Assembly (NCBI GenBank): GCA_900549665.1
Contig: URPH01000016.1
Coordinates: forward strand, 1-62,221
Direction: 5' to 3'
Source of the DNA: an uncultured Lachnospiraceae bacterium
GTDB lineage: Bacteria > Bacillota > Clostridia > Lachnospirales > Lachnospiraceae
Length of the DNA stretch: 62,221 nucleotides
The stretch's first letter is position 1. The number at the start of each line of letters is the position of its first letter. Shown in pieces: positions 1 through 6,780 of the stretch. The translations under genes were made by a program, and so were the position numbers. Below the pieces are notes generated by a model. That model made no database searches. It saw nothing but the letters and a program-made list of their open reading frames with translations, and was not told the DNA's origin.

Positions 1-52
1 TCGCATTGCTTTGAAATCTTTGTGTTGTCTGCGTTTCACACGCGACTTGATT

Positions 53-81
53 ATAATATCATTTCGCTTTGTGGTTGTCAA
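53..81 (-). promoter_or_regulatory. Strong rRNA-type sigma-A promoter reading off the left edge
   Basis: On the minus strand there is TTGACA (76-81), a 17-base spacer, then TATTAT (53-58) preceded by TGA, which gives an extended -10. The stretch just upstream (82-130) is A/T-tract rich like an UP element. No reading frame follows within the 50 bases left. The combination of perfect -35, extended -10 and A-tracts is typical of Firmicute rRNA operon promoters, so an rrn operon probably starts just beyond the left edge. That last step is inference. Confidence 0.6.
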
Positions 82-190
82 CAACTTTTTTTATTTTTTT
101 CAAAGAAGTTTTCAACCGCTCTACAAGGCTCTGTTTTTTGAGCGAAAAAAAAGAAATCTCAGACAACAAGATCACTTTTCTTGTAGATAA

Positions 191-279
191 CGGAGAAAGA
201 GGGATTTGAACCCTCGCGCCGCGTTAACGACCTACACCCTTAGCAGGGGCGCCTCTTCAGCCTCTTGAGTATTTCTCCG
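191..279 (-). tRNA. tRNA-Ser (anticodon GCT)
   Basis: The minus strand folds as an 89-base class II tRNA. The acceptor arms CGGAGAA and TTTCTCCG pair, a long variable arm is present as in serine tRNAs, and the T loop reads GGTTCAAATCC. The anticodon loop CTGCTAA gives anticodon GCT, which reads AGC/AGU serine codons. No CCA is encoded. It has its own promoter upstream. Confidence 0.95.
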
Positions 280-342
280 TATTACTGAACTTTATCCTCT
301 ACCAATATAAAGTTGTAACGCATCTCACATGACGCAAAATTC

Positions 343-371
343 ATTATACATAAGTGATTTTTGTTTGTCAA
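343..371 (-). promoter_or_regulatory. Promoter of tRNA-Ser
   Basis: Minus strand TTGACA (366-371), 17-base spacer, TATAAT (343-348): a perfect sigma-A consensus. Transcription would start near 336 and run through a leader of roughly 55 bases into tRNA-Ser. Confidence 0.8.
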
Positions 372-437
372 TGTATTTTTTCAATTATTTGGAATTTTGA
401 AATTGTATACATTGTATTGTTTTCTATTATCAGTATT

Positions 438-1142
438 TTATTCATACTGTGCAATAGCAGCTTCAATCCGACATTTAACCTCGGCTGCAATCTCTGTCGT
501 TTTCATGTCTTTGTATTCATCATAATATATGGGATCCAGATAGATCAGCTTAACCGTAACATGGCGCAATGACTTTTCATCAAACGGTACAAAGGCGTTG
601 ATCAGTGCACAGGGAACAATCGGACACTTAGCCTTTTGTGCAGCCTTGAAGCTTCCTCCTTTAAAATCAAGAAGCCTGTTTCCAAGCTTACTTCTGGTAC
701 CTTCCGCAAAAATCACGTAGTTTCTGCCCTGTCTTACTTCATCGGCCACCTGATTGATCACCTGCATGGACTGTCTCAGATCATCTCTGTCCATCGCCAG
801 CGATCCGGTTGATTCCACAGCCTGTTTTAACAGCACAATATTCTTTGCTTCTTTTTTTATAACAAAAGCTAGCGGTCTGGGGCTGGAATAGAAAAACATC
901 AATGTATCAAACAATCCCTGGTGATTGGGATACAGGATAAAACCGTCTTCCTTTGGCAGCTTGTCTACATTATAAATTTCTGCCTTGATATTCCCACCCT
1001 TGATTGCGTGGGCTGCTATTTTTTTGCATTGTAAAAATCCCGGATTGTAGTCCCCATTGTAATGATGACTCAGCCACAAGAGCCTCAAAAAAAGTCCGGG
1101 AACACAAAACAGATTACGCAAAACCATCATTACAATTCTCAT
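438..1142 (-). CDS. plsC: 1-acyl-sn-glycerol-3-phosphate acyltransferase (PlsC family)
   Basis: A 234-residue membrane-associated acyltransferase expected to add the second acyl chain to lysophosphatidic acid, giving phosphatidic acid for phospholipid synthesis. The HX4D catalytic motif is at residues 74-79 (NHQGLFD) and the acceptor-binding EGTR motif at 147-150. The N-terminus is hydrophobic, as expected for a membrane anchor. Length is normal for the family. The start at 1142 follows AAGAGG with good spacing. It lies downstream of fumB on the same strand, 120 bases apart, and a 14-bp palindrome (1237-1250) sits in the gap. Exact acyl-donor preference (acyl-ACP or acyl-phosphate) cannot be told. 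Confidence 0.88.
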   Translation of the reverse strand: MRIVMMVLRNLFCVPGLFLRLLWLSHHYNGDYNPGFLQCKKIAAHAIKGGNIKAEIYNVDKLPKEDGFILYPNHQGLFDTLMFFYSSPRPLAFVIKKEAKNIVLLKQAVESTGSLAMDRDDLRQSMQVINQVADEVRQGRNYVIFAEGTRSKLGNRLLDFKGGSFKAAQKAKCPIVPCALINAFVPFDEKSLRHVTVKLIYLDPIYYDEYKDMKTTEIAAEVKCRIEAAIAQYE

Positions 1143-1262
1143 GATAACCTCTTTTCACTATTCCTGCACAAATATATGCGTTGTACCACGTATTGTATCT
1201 GCGCAACAACATATTGTATTAAATATCTTTATTTGTCCTATATATATAGGAAGAAACTGCTA

Positions 1263-1814
1263 TTATTCTTTCGCATATTCCTTGATTGCTGTCTCATACA
1301 GGTTGTTTCCGTCTTTGTCGATAACAACGATAACCGGAAAATCTTTTACTTCAAGCCTGCGGATAGCCTCTGTTCCGAGATCATCGTATGCGATCACTTC
1401 GGATGAAAGAATGGACTTTGACAAAAGCGCGCCTGCTCCGCCAACAGCGGCAAAATATACTGCTCCATTTCTCACAATGGCATCTTTTACTTCCTGGGAT
1501 CTTTTGCCCTTTCCGATCATGCCGCTCAGTCCAAGATCCAGCAGGGACGGCGCATACTTGTCCATTCTGCTGGCTGTTGTAGGGCCTGCGGATCCAATCG
1601 GCCTGCCCTCCCTTGCAGGAGACGGTCCCATATAATAAATCACATTATTTTCCATATTGATCGGTAATTGTTCCTGTTTCTGAAGAGCCTCGGACATGCG
1701 TTTATGCGCTGCATCTCTGGCTGTGTAAATTGTGCCGGTAATGTAAACATAGTCACCGGCTTTTAATTGTGCCGCTACCTCTTTGTTGAAAGGAGCTGTA
1801 ATGTGTCGATCCAT
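1263..1814 (-). CDS. fumB: Fumarate hydratase, class I (Fe-S), beta subunit
   Basis: A 183-residue C-terminal subunit of the two-subunit, oxygen-sensitive fumarase/L(+)-tartrate dehydratase family, which interconverts fumarate and malate. The conserved block with GPTTASRMD and the start of the protein (HITAPFNKE) are typical of this subunit. A CAGGAG ribosome site precedes the start at 1814. The gene follows the alpha subunit by 43 bases on the same strand, so the two are probably co-transcribed and form one enzyme. Tartrate dehydratase is the main alternative; family membership is clear but substrate is inferred from frequency in anaerobes. The symbol is used for the beta subunit only. Confidence 0.88.
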   Translation of the reverse strand: MDRHITAPFNKEVAAQLKAGDYVYITGTIYTARDAAHKRMSEALQKQEQLPINMENNVIYYMGPSPAREGRPIGSAGPTTASRMDKYAPSLLDLGLSGMIGKGKRSQEVKDAIVRNGAVYFAAVGGAGALLSKSILSSEVIAYDDLGTEAIRRLEVKDFPVIVVIDKDGNNLYETAIKEYAKE

Positions 1815-1857
1815 TTCTATTTTCTCCTGTATTATGATTAATATGATAATATCTTTT

Positions 1858-2700
1858 TTACAACACTCTTACGCTGTGCCGGTTGACATGGCAGCAAATA
1901 TTGACAGCTACCGGCAGGCCGGCAATATGTGTGGGGTAGGTGTTGATATTAACAGCAAGTGCTGTGGTCGTGCCTCCCAGTCCGCCGGGGCCGATGCCTG
2001 TTGCGTTCATTTTTCCCAAGAGCTCTTCTTCCATTTCTCTTACATATGGAACGTCCGAATGCTGGTTTACCGGTCTTGTCAGTGCTTTTTTTGCCATAAG
2101 TGCACATTTTTCAAAAGTGCCGCCAATTCCGACACCGACAACCATCGGAGGGCAGGCGTTTGGACCGGCATCTTTGACTGCCGTTAAAATGGCCTGTTTT
2201 ACGCCTTCTATTCCGTCTGCCGGCTTGAGCATGAAAACACGGCTCATATTTTCACTTCCAAATCCCTTTGGTGCAACGGTGATCCGCACCTGATCTCCGG
2301 GAACGATCTCATAATGAATGATCGCAGGTGTATTGTCTTTTGTATTCTCACGGATCAGAGGATCCTTGACGACAGATTTGCGCAGATAGCCATCTACATA
2401 GCCACGTCGTACACCTTCATTGATCGCATCTTCCAGATTTCCACCTTCAAAATGCACATCCTGTCCGATCTCCATAAATATAACAGCCATGCCGGTATCC
2501 TGACAGATCGGGATCATATCCTCTCCGGCAATTCTCAGATTTTCCTGCAGCTGCTGCAAAATCTGTTTGCCAAGCATGGCCTCTTCTGTATCCTGTGCAT
2601 TGACAAGCGCTTCTTTCATATCATCTGTCAAAAAATGATTCGCTTCAATGCACATTTCTTTTATCTGCTCTGTAATGTCTGTAACCTGTATCGTTCTCAT
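1858..2700 (-). CDS. fumA: Fumarate hydratase, class I (Fe-S), alpha subunit
   Basis: A 280-residue subunit that carries the [4Fe-4S] cluster of class I fumarase. The likely cluster cysteines are Cys66 (in ICQDTGMA), Cys183 (in NACPPMVVG) and Cys199 (in GTFEKCAL), spaced as in the family. With the downstream beta subunit it would hydrate fumarate to malate in the branched TCA/fumarate pathway of an anaerobe. GGTTGGTGG precedes the start. A TATAAT lies about 25 bases upstream, but no convincing -35 was found. A structured repeat begins about 40 bases upstream of the start, so its outer end lies in the promoter region. Confidence 0.9.
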   Translation of the reverse strand: MRTIQVTDITEQIKEMCIEANHFLTDDMKEALVNAQDTEEAMLGKQILQQLQENLRIAGEDMIPICQDTGMAVIFMEIGQDVHFEGGNLEDAINEGVRRGYVDGYLRKSVVKDPLIRENTKDNTPAIIHYEIVPGDQVRITVAPKGFGSENMSRVFMLKPADGIEGVKQAILTAVKDAGPNACPPMVVGVGIGGTFEKCALMAKKALTRPVNQHSDVPYVREMEEELLGKMNATGIGPGGLGGTTTALAVNINTYPTHIAGLPVAVNICCHVNRHSVRVL

Positions 2701-2742
2701 GCATCCACCAACCTGTTTTTATTATATACTTGTTATTTCTTA

Positions 2743-2907
2743 TGATATGATATCAGGGTCAAAAGGTCAAAAAGTCATTCGTGCCTGCACGATAAGACTT
2801 TTGAACTTGGAACCCGCCAAACATGAGAAAGCAGCGATTTACGCAGTAAATCAGCGGATTTCGAATGTTTGAGAATTGTGGGAGCTGCTTTGCAGCGGAG
2901 CAATTCG
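2743..2907. repeat. Structured interspersed repeat, copy 1
   Basis: This non-coding stretch shares its first ~65 bases with 59013-59105, including ATATGATATCAGGGTCAAAA and the block ending GACTTTTGAAC. The ends also match (GCAGCGGAGCA). It folds on itself: AAAAAGTC (2769-2776) pairs with GACTTTT (2796-2802), enclosing TCGTGC/GCACGA (2779-2784, 2787-2792). A second hairpin pairs AAACAT with ATGTTT around 2819-2872, and a third pairs GAATTG with CAATTC around 2872-2906. Copy 1 carries about 60 bases absent from copy 2. No transposase is encoded. It may be a MITE-like or REP-like element. Confidence 0.65.
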
Positions 2908-2927
2908 TGGATATCTTCTTATTAAAT

Positions 2928-2969
2928 AAAAGGTACAATTCCTATTATATAAAGAATTGTACCTTTTTT
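2928..2969 (-). terminator. Rho-independent terminator of the 34-residue ORF
   Basis: A 13-bp perfect stem (AAAGGTACAATTC with GAATTGTACCTTT) and a 12-base loop. T-rich tracts flank both sides, so it could also work for plus-strand transcripts. It lies about 60 bases after the stop of the small minus-strand ORF. Confidence 0.75.
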
Positions 2970-3026
2970 CAATCAATCGGTCTGTTTTGTTGATTGATTT
3001 GTTTTATATTTAGATTTGTTTTATAT

Positions 3027-3131
3027 TTAGATTTCTTCCAGATACTCCTCATATTCGCCTTCGCTTGCAAATAAGATGTATTCTCCTTCTACAAATCCCA
3101 TATAACCACCATTTACCAAATATCCTTTCAT
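3027..3131 (-). CDS. Small 34-residue protein, unknown function
   Basis: The ORF begins MKGYLVNGGYMGFVEG and ends EEYLEEI, 34 residues in all. It is rich in Gly, Tyr and Glu, with no signal peptide or membrane segment. AGGAGG stands 8 bases before the ATG, stronger than for many neighbours, and a terminator follows, so it is probably translated as its own unit. Upstream, GTGTCC and GGACAC form an inverted repeat at 3199-3218. The gap to tyrS is 128 bases. The style resembles short conserved peptides of Lachnospiraceae from memory, but no function is known to me. It was too short to be found by a simple length cut-off. Confidence 0.65.
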   Translation of the reverse strand: MKGYLVNGGYMGFVEGEYILFASEGEYEEYLEEI

Positions 3132-3198
3132 AATGATCGCCTCCTGATATGCTTTTCCTGTTTACTTTCTTTGTTCTAAACACAGTATCGCATATCTC

Positions 3199-3218
3199 GT
3201 GTCCTATATTTTGGACAC
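3199..3218. promoter_or_regulatory. Inverted repeat upstream of the 34-residue ORF
   Basis: GTGTCC, 8 bases, GGACAC, in the gap between tyrS and the small ORF, about 70 bases before its start. It could be an operator; I see no clear promoter at it. Confidence 0.3.
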
Positions 3219-3259
3219 TTGAAGTCATCATCTGATCGGATCATATAAACCGTCCGGTA

Positions 3260-4486
3260 TTATTCAGCAATCACCTTGCGGAAGTTTTTCTTTCCGCGTT
3301 TTACTACAATACCATCGCCGGTCATCTGTTCTTTGGTGTATACAGCCTTGATATCCGTAACCTTTTCTCCGTCAACGCTGACACCGCCCTGCTCAACAGC
3401 ACGTCTGCCTTCGTTTCTGGTAGGTACCAGACCTGATTTTACAAGAATAGATAAAATGTCAATGGAACCATCTGTCAGGTCTTCATCTTTCAGAGTTGCA
3501 GCCGGCATATCAGCAGAATTGCCTGCTCCTCCAAACAGAGCCTTTGCAGCTTCCTGGGCTTTGACCGCCTCTTCCTCTCCATGAATCATCTTTGTCAGTT
3601 CAAAGGCAAGGATTTCCTTTGCGGTATTTAACTGGCTTCCTTCCCATGTGTCCATTTTGTCGATCTCTTCTAACGGAATAAAGGTCAGCATACGGATGCA
3701 CTTCAAGACATCTGCATCGCCAATATTTCTCCAGTACTGGTAAAATTCAAAAGGAGATGTCTTTTTCGGATCAAGCCATACGGCACCTTTCTGTGTTTTA
3801 CCCATCTTTTTGCCTTCCGAATTCAGCAAAAGATTGATGGTCATGGCATATGCATCCTTACCGAGCTTACGACGGATCAGCTCCGTACCGCCAAGCATAT
3901 TGCTCCACTGGTCGTCGCCGCCAAACTGCATGTTACAGCCATATCTTTCATATAAAGCCAAGAAGTCATAGCTCTGCATGATCATGTAGTTGAACTCCAA
4001 AAAGCTCAATCCTTTTTCCATTCTCTGTTTGTAGCATTCTGCTGTCAGCATTCTGTTTACGGAGAAATGAGCACCGATATCACGGATAAATTCGACATAG
4101 TTTAAGTCTCTCAACCATTCGGCATTGTTGACCATCAAAGCTTTTCCGTCAGAAAAATCAATAAATTTACTCATCTGCTCTTTGAAACATTCGCAGTTAT
4201 GATCAATGGTCTCAACGGTCATCATGGATCTCATATCTGTTCTTCCGGAAGGATCACCGATCATGGCTGTTCCTCCACCGATCAGAGCGATCGGTTTGTT
4301 GCCTGCCATCTGCAGTCTCTTCATCAGACACAGCGCCATGAAATGGCCAACGTGCAGACTGTCAGCGGTCGGATCAAATCCGATATAAAAAACAGCCTTT
4401 CCGTTGTTTACCAACTCTCTGATTTCTTCTTCATCTGTCAGCTGTGCAAGAAGGCCTCTTGCTTTCAGTTCGTCAAATACTGTCAT
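3260..4486 (-). CDS. tyrS: Tyrosyl-tRNA synthetase
   Basis: A 408-residue class I aminoacyl-tRNA synthetase that charges tRNA-Tyr with tyrosine. The HIGH signature is HVGH at residues 45-48 and the KMSKS loop is KMGKT at 227-231. A C-terminal S4-type RNA-binding domain (GVSVDGEKV region) ends the protein. The start chosen is MTVFDELK at 4486, which follows AGAGGT. An in-frame ATG 12 codons upstream would add residues not seen in the family and would run into the leader. Expression is predicted to be controlled by the tyrosine T-box immediately upstream. Confidence 0.95.
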   Translation of the reverse strand: MTVFDELKARGLLAQLTDEEEIRELVNNGKAVFYIGFDPTADSLHVGHFMALCLMKRLQMAGNKPIALIGGGTAMIGDPSGRTDMRSMMTVETIDHNCECFKEQMSKFIDFSDGKALMVNNAEWLRDLNYVEFIRDIGAHFSVNRMLTAECYKQRMEKGLSFLEFNYMIMQSYDFLALYERYGCNMQFGGDDQWSNMLGGTELIRRKLGKDAYAMTINLLLNSEGKKMGKTQKGAVWLDPKKTSPFEFYQYWRNIGDADVLKCIRMLTFIPLEEIDKMDTWEGSQLNTAKEILAFELTKMIHGEEEAVKAQEAAKALFGGAGNSADMPAATLKDEDLTDGSIDILSILVKSGLVPTRNEGRRAVEQGGVSVDGEKVTDIKAVYTKEQMTGDGIVVKRGKKNFRKVIAE

Positions 4487-4548
4487 TTTTCTACCTCTTT
4501 CTTTTTGTATAGTTTGTTTCAATCATTGTGTTTTAATTATTACGCAAT

Positions 4549-4582
4549 TAAAAAAACCGTCCTTCCAATCATGAAAGGACGG
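4549..4582 (-). terminator. T-box terminator hairpin
   Basis: CCGTCCTTTC pairs with GGAAGGACGG and is followed by seven T on the minus strand. It lies between the T-box core and tyrS and is the off state of the leader. Confidence 0.88.
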
Positions 4583-4835
4583 GTATAAATCCGTGTTACC
4601 ACCTATCTTTACAAACAGCTCACGCTGCCTGCCTCTATGCGTATCATACTAATACGCCGATAATATAACGGTTATCCCCCGTCGCAGCCTACTCGGCAAC
4701 TGCCTTTTGGTGCGCTGCTCCCGGATGTATTCGGATAAAAACTCTTCATGCGCCTCTCATCAGCCGGCTGCTTTCTGTATGGTTCCTTTTTATCTTACTT
4801 GTTCCGATCTCTGCATTAAAACAAAATATGAAACT
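4549..4835 (-). promoter_or_regulatory. Tyrosine T-box leader of tyrS
   Basis: The minus-strand leader holds the T-box core GGTGGTAACACGG (4591-4603), followed by a competing terminator. A specifier-loop candidate reads GAATACATC, placing the tyrosine codon TAC at 4727-4729. The leader of about 350 bases runs from the promoter at 4842-4870 to tyrS. In this family, uncharged tRNA-Tyr pairs with the specifier and the T-box to form an antiterminator and allow tyrS transcription. T-box core, specifier and downstream gene all agree on tyrosine. Confidence 0.92.
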
Positions 4836-4841
4836 ACCCAA

Positions 4842-4870
4842 ATTGTAATGAATGTCTATCTGTTTGTCAA
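4842..4870 (-). promoter_or_regulatory. Promoter of the tyrS T-box transcript
   Basis: Minus strand TTGACA (4865-4870), 17-base spacer, TACAAT (4842-4847). Start expected near 4835. It lies 22 bases past the stop codon of the DtxR-like gene. Confidence 0.75.
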
Positions 4871-4891
4871 GCCTATTGTCCCAAACTTCTT

Positions 4892-5257
4892 TTACCGGAC
4901 TTCTTTAACAAAATTGCAGATACCATTGTATGTAACATCCTGTAAAGTAAATGCCATTTTTTCAGCATCGTCTGATGCATTCTTGGCATCAACATCGGCT
5001 GTCATCAATAAAAACTCTGTCAAAACTGCAACTCTCTCTTCCAGATCCTTTGCAATTTTAGCACCGGCTTTTGTCAATGTGATCGCTCCACCCTTGGCAA
5101 TCTCAATCAATCCGGCATCTTTTAATAATCCCATCGCACGACTTATGCTGGGCTTGGAAAAATCCAAAGCTCTGGCAACATCAACGGAATGAACAGCAGC
5201 CTGCGTATTGGATAACCGGTAAATGGTCAGTAAATATGTTTTTCCTGATTCTTTCAT
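4892..5257 (-). CDS. DtxR/MntR-like transcriptional regulator lacking usual metal ligands
   Basis: A 121-residue protein with an N-terminal winged helix-turn-helix (DVARALDFSKPSISRAM as recognition region) followed by a short helical dimerisation domain, as in MntR-type DtxR proteins. The start at 5257 follows AGAGGAAG. By eye alignment with MntR/IdeR, the usual ligands are gone: the family's Cys/Glu-x2-Glu-His block reads EKMAF, and the N-terminal Asp/Glu and mid-protein His positions are Lys, Leu and Val. It may therefore respond to something else or be constitutive. A palindrome sits between the -35 and -10 of its own promoter, which suggests autoregulation. Targets elsewhere are unknown. 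Confidence 0.75.
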   Translation of the reverse strand: MKESGKTYLLTIYRLSNTQAAVHSVDVARALDFSKPSISRAMGLLKDAGLIEIAKGGAITLTKAGAKIAKDLEERVAVLTEFLLMTADVDAKNASDDAEKMAFTLQDVTYNGICNFVKEVR

Positions 5258-5290
5258 AATCTGCTTCCTCTTTTTGTATTGTTTCACTAG

Positions 5291-5319
5291 ATGTTAGCAC
5301 ATGCTAACCAACTTGTCAA
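5291..5319 (-). promoter_or_regulatory. Promoter of the DtxR-like gene
   Basis: Minus strand TTGACA (5314-5319), 17-base spacer, TAACAT (5291-5296). The start near 5284 leaves a short leader of about 27 bases before the ATG at 5257. Confidence 0.75.
5293..5308. promoter_or_regulatory. Operator palindrome of the DtxR-like regulator
   Basis: GTTAGCA-CA-TGCTAAC is a perfect 7+2+7 inverted repeat. It fills the spacer and overlaps the -10 of the promoter, so bound protein would block polymerase. The TTAGC half sites resemble DtxR-family operators. Assigning it to this regulator is inference from position. Confidence 0.7.
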
Positions 5320-5365
5320 ATTCTTTTATAATACCAAAAACAGACATCCGGGCGTTAAAAACACT

Positions 5366-5776
5366 TTAATCAAGAATGGTTTTTTGAACTGCTTCAAGCT
5401 CTTCTGCGGAAGCTTCACCGGGCTCCCACAGGATATGCTGTCCATCATCCTTGTATCTCGGAATCAGATGTAAATGAAAATGCTTAACAGTCTGACCTGC
5501 TGCCTCACCATTATTCTGCACAAGATTCATTCCGTCTGCATGCAGCTTATCCACCATCTGTCCGCCAAGCTTTTTCGCCAGTACCAATACTTCCTTTGCC
5601 GTATCATCCGGCAATTCAAATAAATCTGCTGCATGATCCTTGGGTAAAATCAGTGCATGTCCCCTGGTTGCGGGACCAAGATCCAGAATCACTTTAAACT
5701 TATCATCCTCGTAAATAGATTTTGATGGAATGTCACCATTTGCAATTTTGCAGAAAATACACTGTTCGTCTTTCAT
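5366..5776 (-). CDS. HIT family nucleotide-binding protein
   Basis: A 136-residue histidine-triad protein of the Hint/PKCI type. The catalytic triad is His99-x-His101-x-His103 (HFHLHLIPR). The N-terminus has a CIFCKI pair of cysteines typical of zinc-binding HIT proteins. Members hydrolyse nucleoside phosphoramidates or AMP-linked compounds; the actual substrate is unknown. Two starts are possible. The ATG at 5785 overlaps the stop of the upstream gene but has no spacing from AAAGG; the ATG at 5776 has AAAGGA at 8 bases and was chosen. It is the last gene of the rhomboid-flavodoxin-HIT run. Confidence 0.88.
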   Translation of the reverse strand: MKDEQCIFCKIANGDIPSKSIYEDDKFKVILDLGPATRGHALILPKDHAADLFELPDDTAKEVLVLAKKLGGQMVDKLHADGMNLVQNNGEAAGQTVKHFHLHLIPRYKDDGQHILWEPGEASAEELEAVQKTILD

Positions 5777-5781
5777 CGTCC

Positions 5782-6780
5782 TCATCCTTTCATAAATACA
5801 AATAACTGGTCAAGCGCACGCATTAAAGTAAAATCTCCCTTTACTTTCATGGTACCGGCACTCATAAAAGCCCGCTGGAATGTCATTCTTCCATTCACAA
5901 TCTCAGACATGGTATCTTTATCGGTTGTGATATATACATCCTGCTTTTCGGTATCTTTAAAGACACATTCTAACTGCGTCTTGTCTACCGATATACATAG
6001 AGGCAGAGCCTTGCCTTCCATAACGATTTTGTAAGTTGCCTTTATTCCCGGCTGCGGTACAAAATGAGACCGGAATGCTTCGATCATATGCTCATCTTCA
6101 TTTTCATCACGGGACAGCATTCCCTGAAAATAGCTTGCAAGCTCTTTAATGTCTTCTTTTTGGGTCTGCACATAAGACTCATCCGCAGCATATTGTGACA
6201 GCTGCTCTGATTCCTTTGGTGTCAGATTGATGTTTTTGTTGATGGCAACTGTCTGGCTGACCGCCTTATTGCTCGCGGGAAAACTGGGCATCTTTTGATT
6301 GATGGTCCGGTACATATTTTCCGCTTTTTTCTCAATGATCGTGTTGTAGCCCGGATTGGTGTCAAAAATGGACATATCCGGTACATAACCGCAGATTCCG
6401 CTGCAGGGCTTTCCTCCCAAAATTTCCCAGGCAACCGACAGATCCAGCTTGGATTCTCTTTCTCCATAGGTTGTGCTCATAACAATCGGACACATATAGA
6501 TCTGACTGATCTTTTCTTTATCGCCATACAGCCAGCATGCATCCAGAAAGCTTTGCAGATATCCACCAATCCCATACCATTCCACGGTCGTAGCCAGAAT
6601 AATCCCGTCTGCATTTTTCAAGGTCTGGGGAAGTGTCGTGATGGTATTTTTTAATTCCGGAAGCATAAACCGCTCAACCTTTACATTCAGTTCTTCCAGA
6701 ACGTCCTGCATTTTGTTGATCACATAAAGGGAAGGATCATCCATCAGACCTCGCCCACCATAATAAATATTAATTTTCAC
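5782..6780 (-). CDS. Flavodoxin-fold NAD(P)H reductase fused to SCP2 sterol-carrier domain
   Basis: A 332-residue two-domain protein. Residues 1-175 look like an NADPH-dependent FMN reductase/flavodoxin-fold domain, with a short strand followed by GGRG and a later TTVEWYGIGG stretch at the likely flavin site. Residues 225-332 resemble the SCP2 lipid-binding domain, with the typical end block (NGRMTFQRAFMSAGTMKVKG). The start is GTG at 6780 after AGGAGG, overlapping the rhomboid stop by 11 bases, which suggests coupling. The pairing suggests flavin chemistry on a hydrophobic or lipid ligand, but this is inference. Confidence 0.75.
   Translation of the reverse strand: MKINIYYGGRGLMDDPSLYVINKMQDVLEELNVKVERFMLPELKNTITTLPQTLKNADGIILATTVEWYGIGGYLQSFLDACWLYGDKEKISQIYMCPIVMSTTYGERESKLDLSVAWEILGGKPCSGICGYVPDMSIFDTNPGYNTIIEKKAENMYRTINQKMPSFPASNKAVSQTVAINKNINLTPKESEQLSQYAADESYVQTQKEDIKELASYFQGMLSRDENEDEHMIEAFRSHFVPQPGIKATYKIVMEGKALPLCISVDKTQLECVFKDTEKQDVYITTDKDTMSEIVNGRMTFQRAFMSAGTMKVKGDFTLMRALDQLFVFMKG

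Noticed and set aside
1237..1250. CCTATATATATAGG as a terminator or operator
   Set aside because: The palindrome has too little room for a loop, no T-tract follows, and AT alternation makes chance likely.
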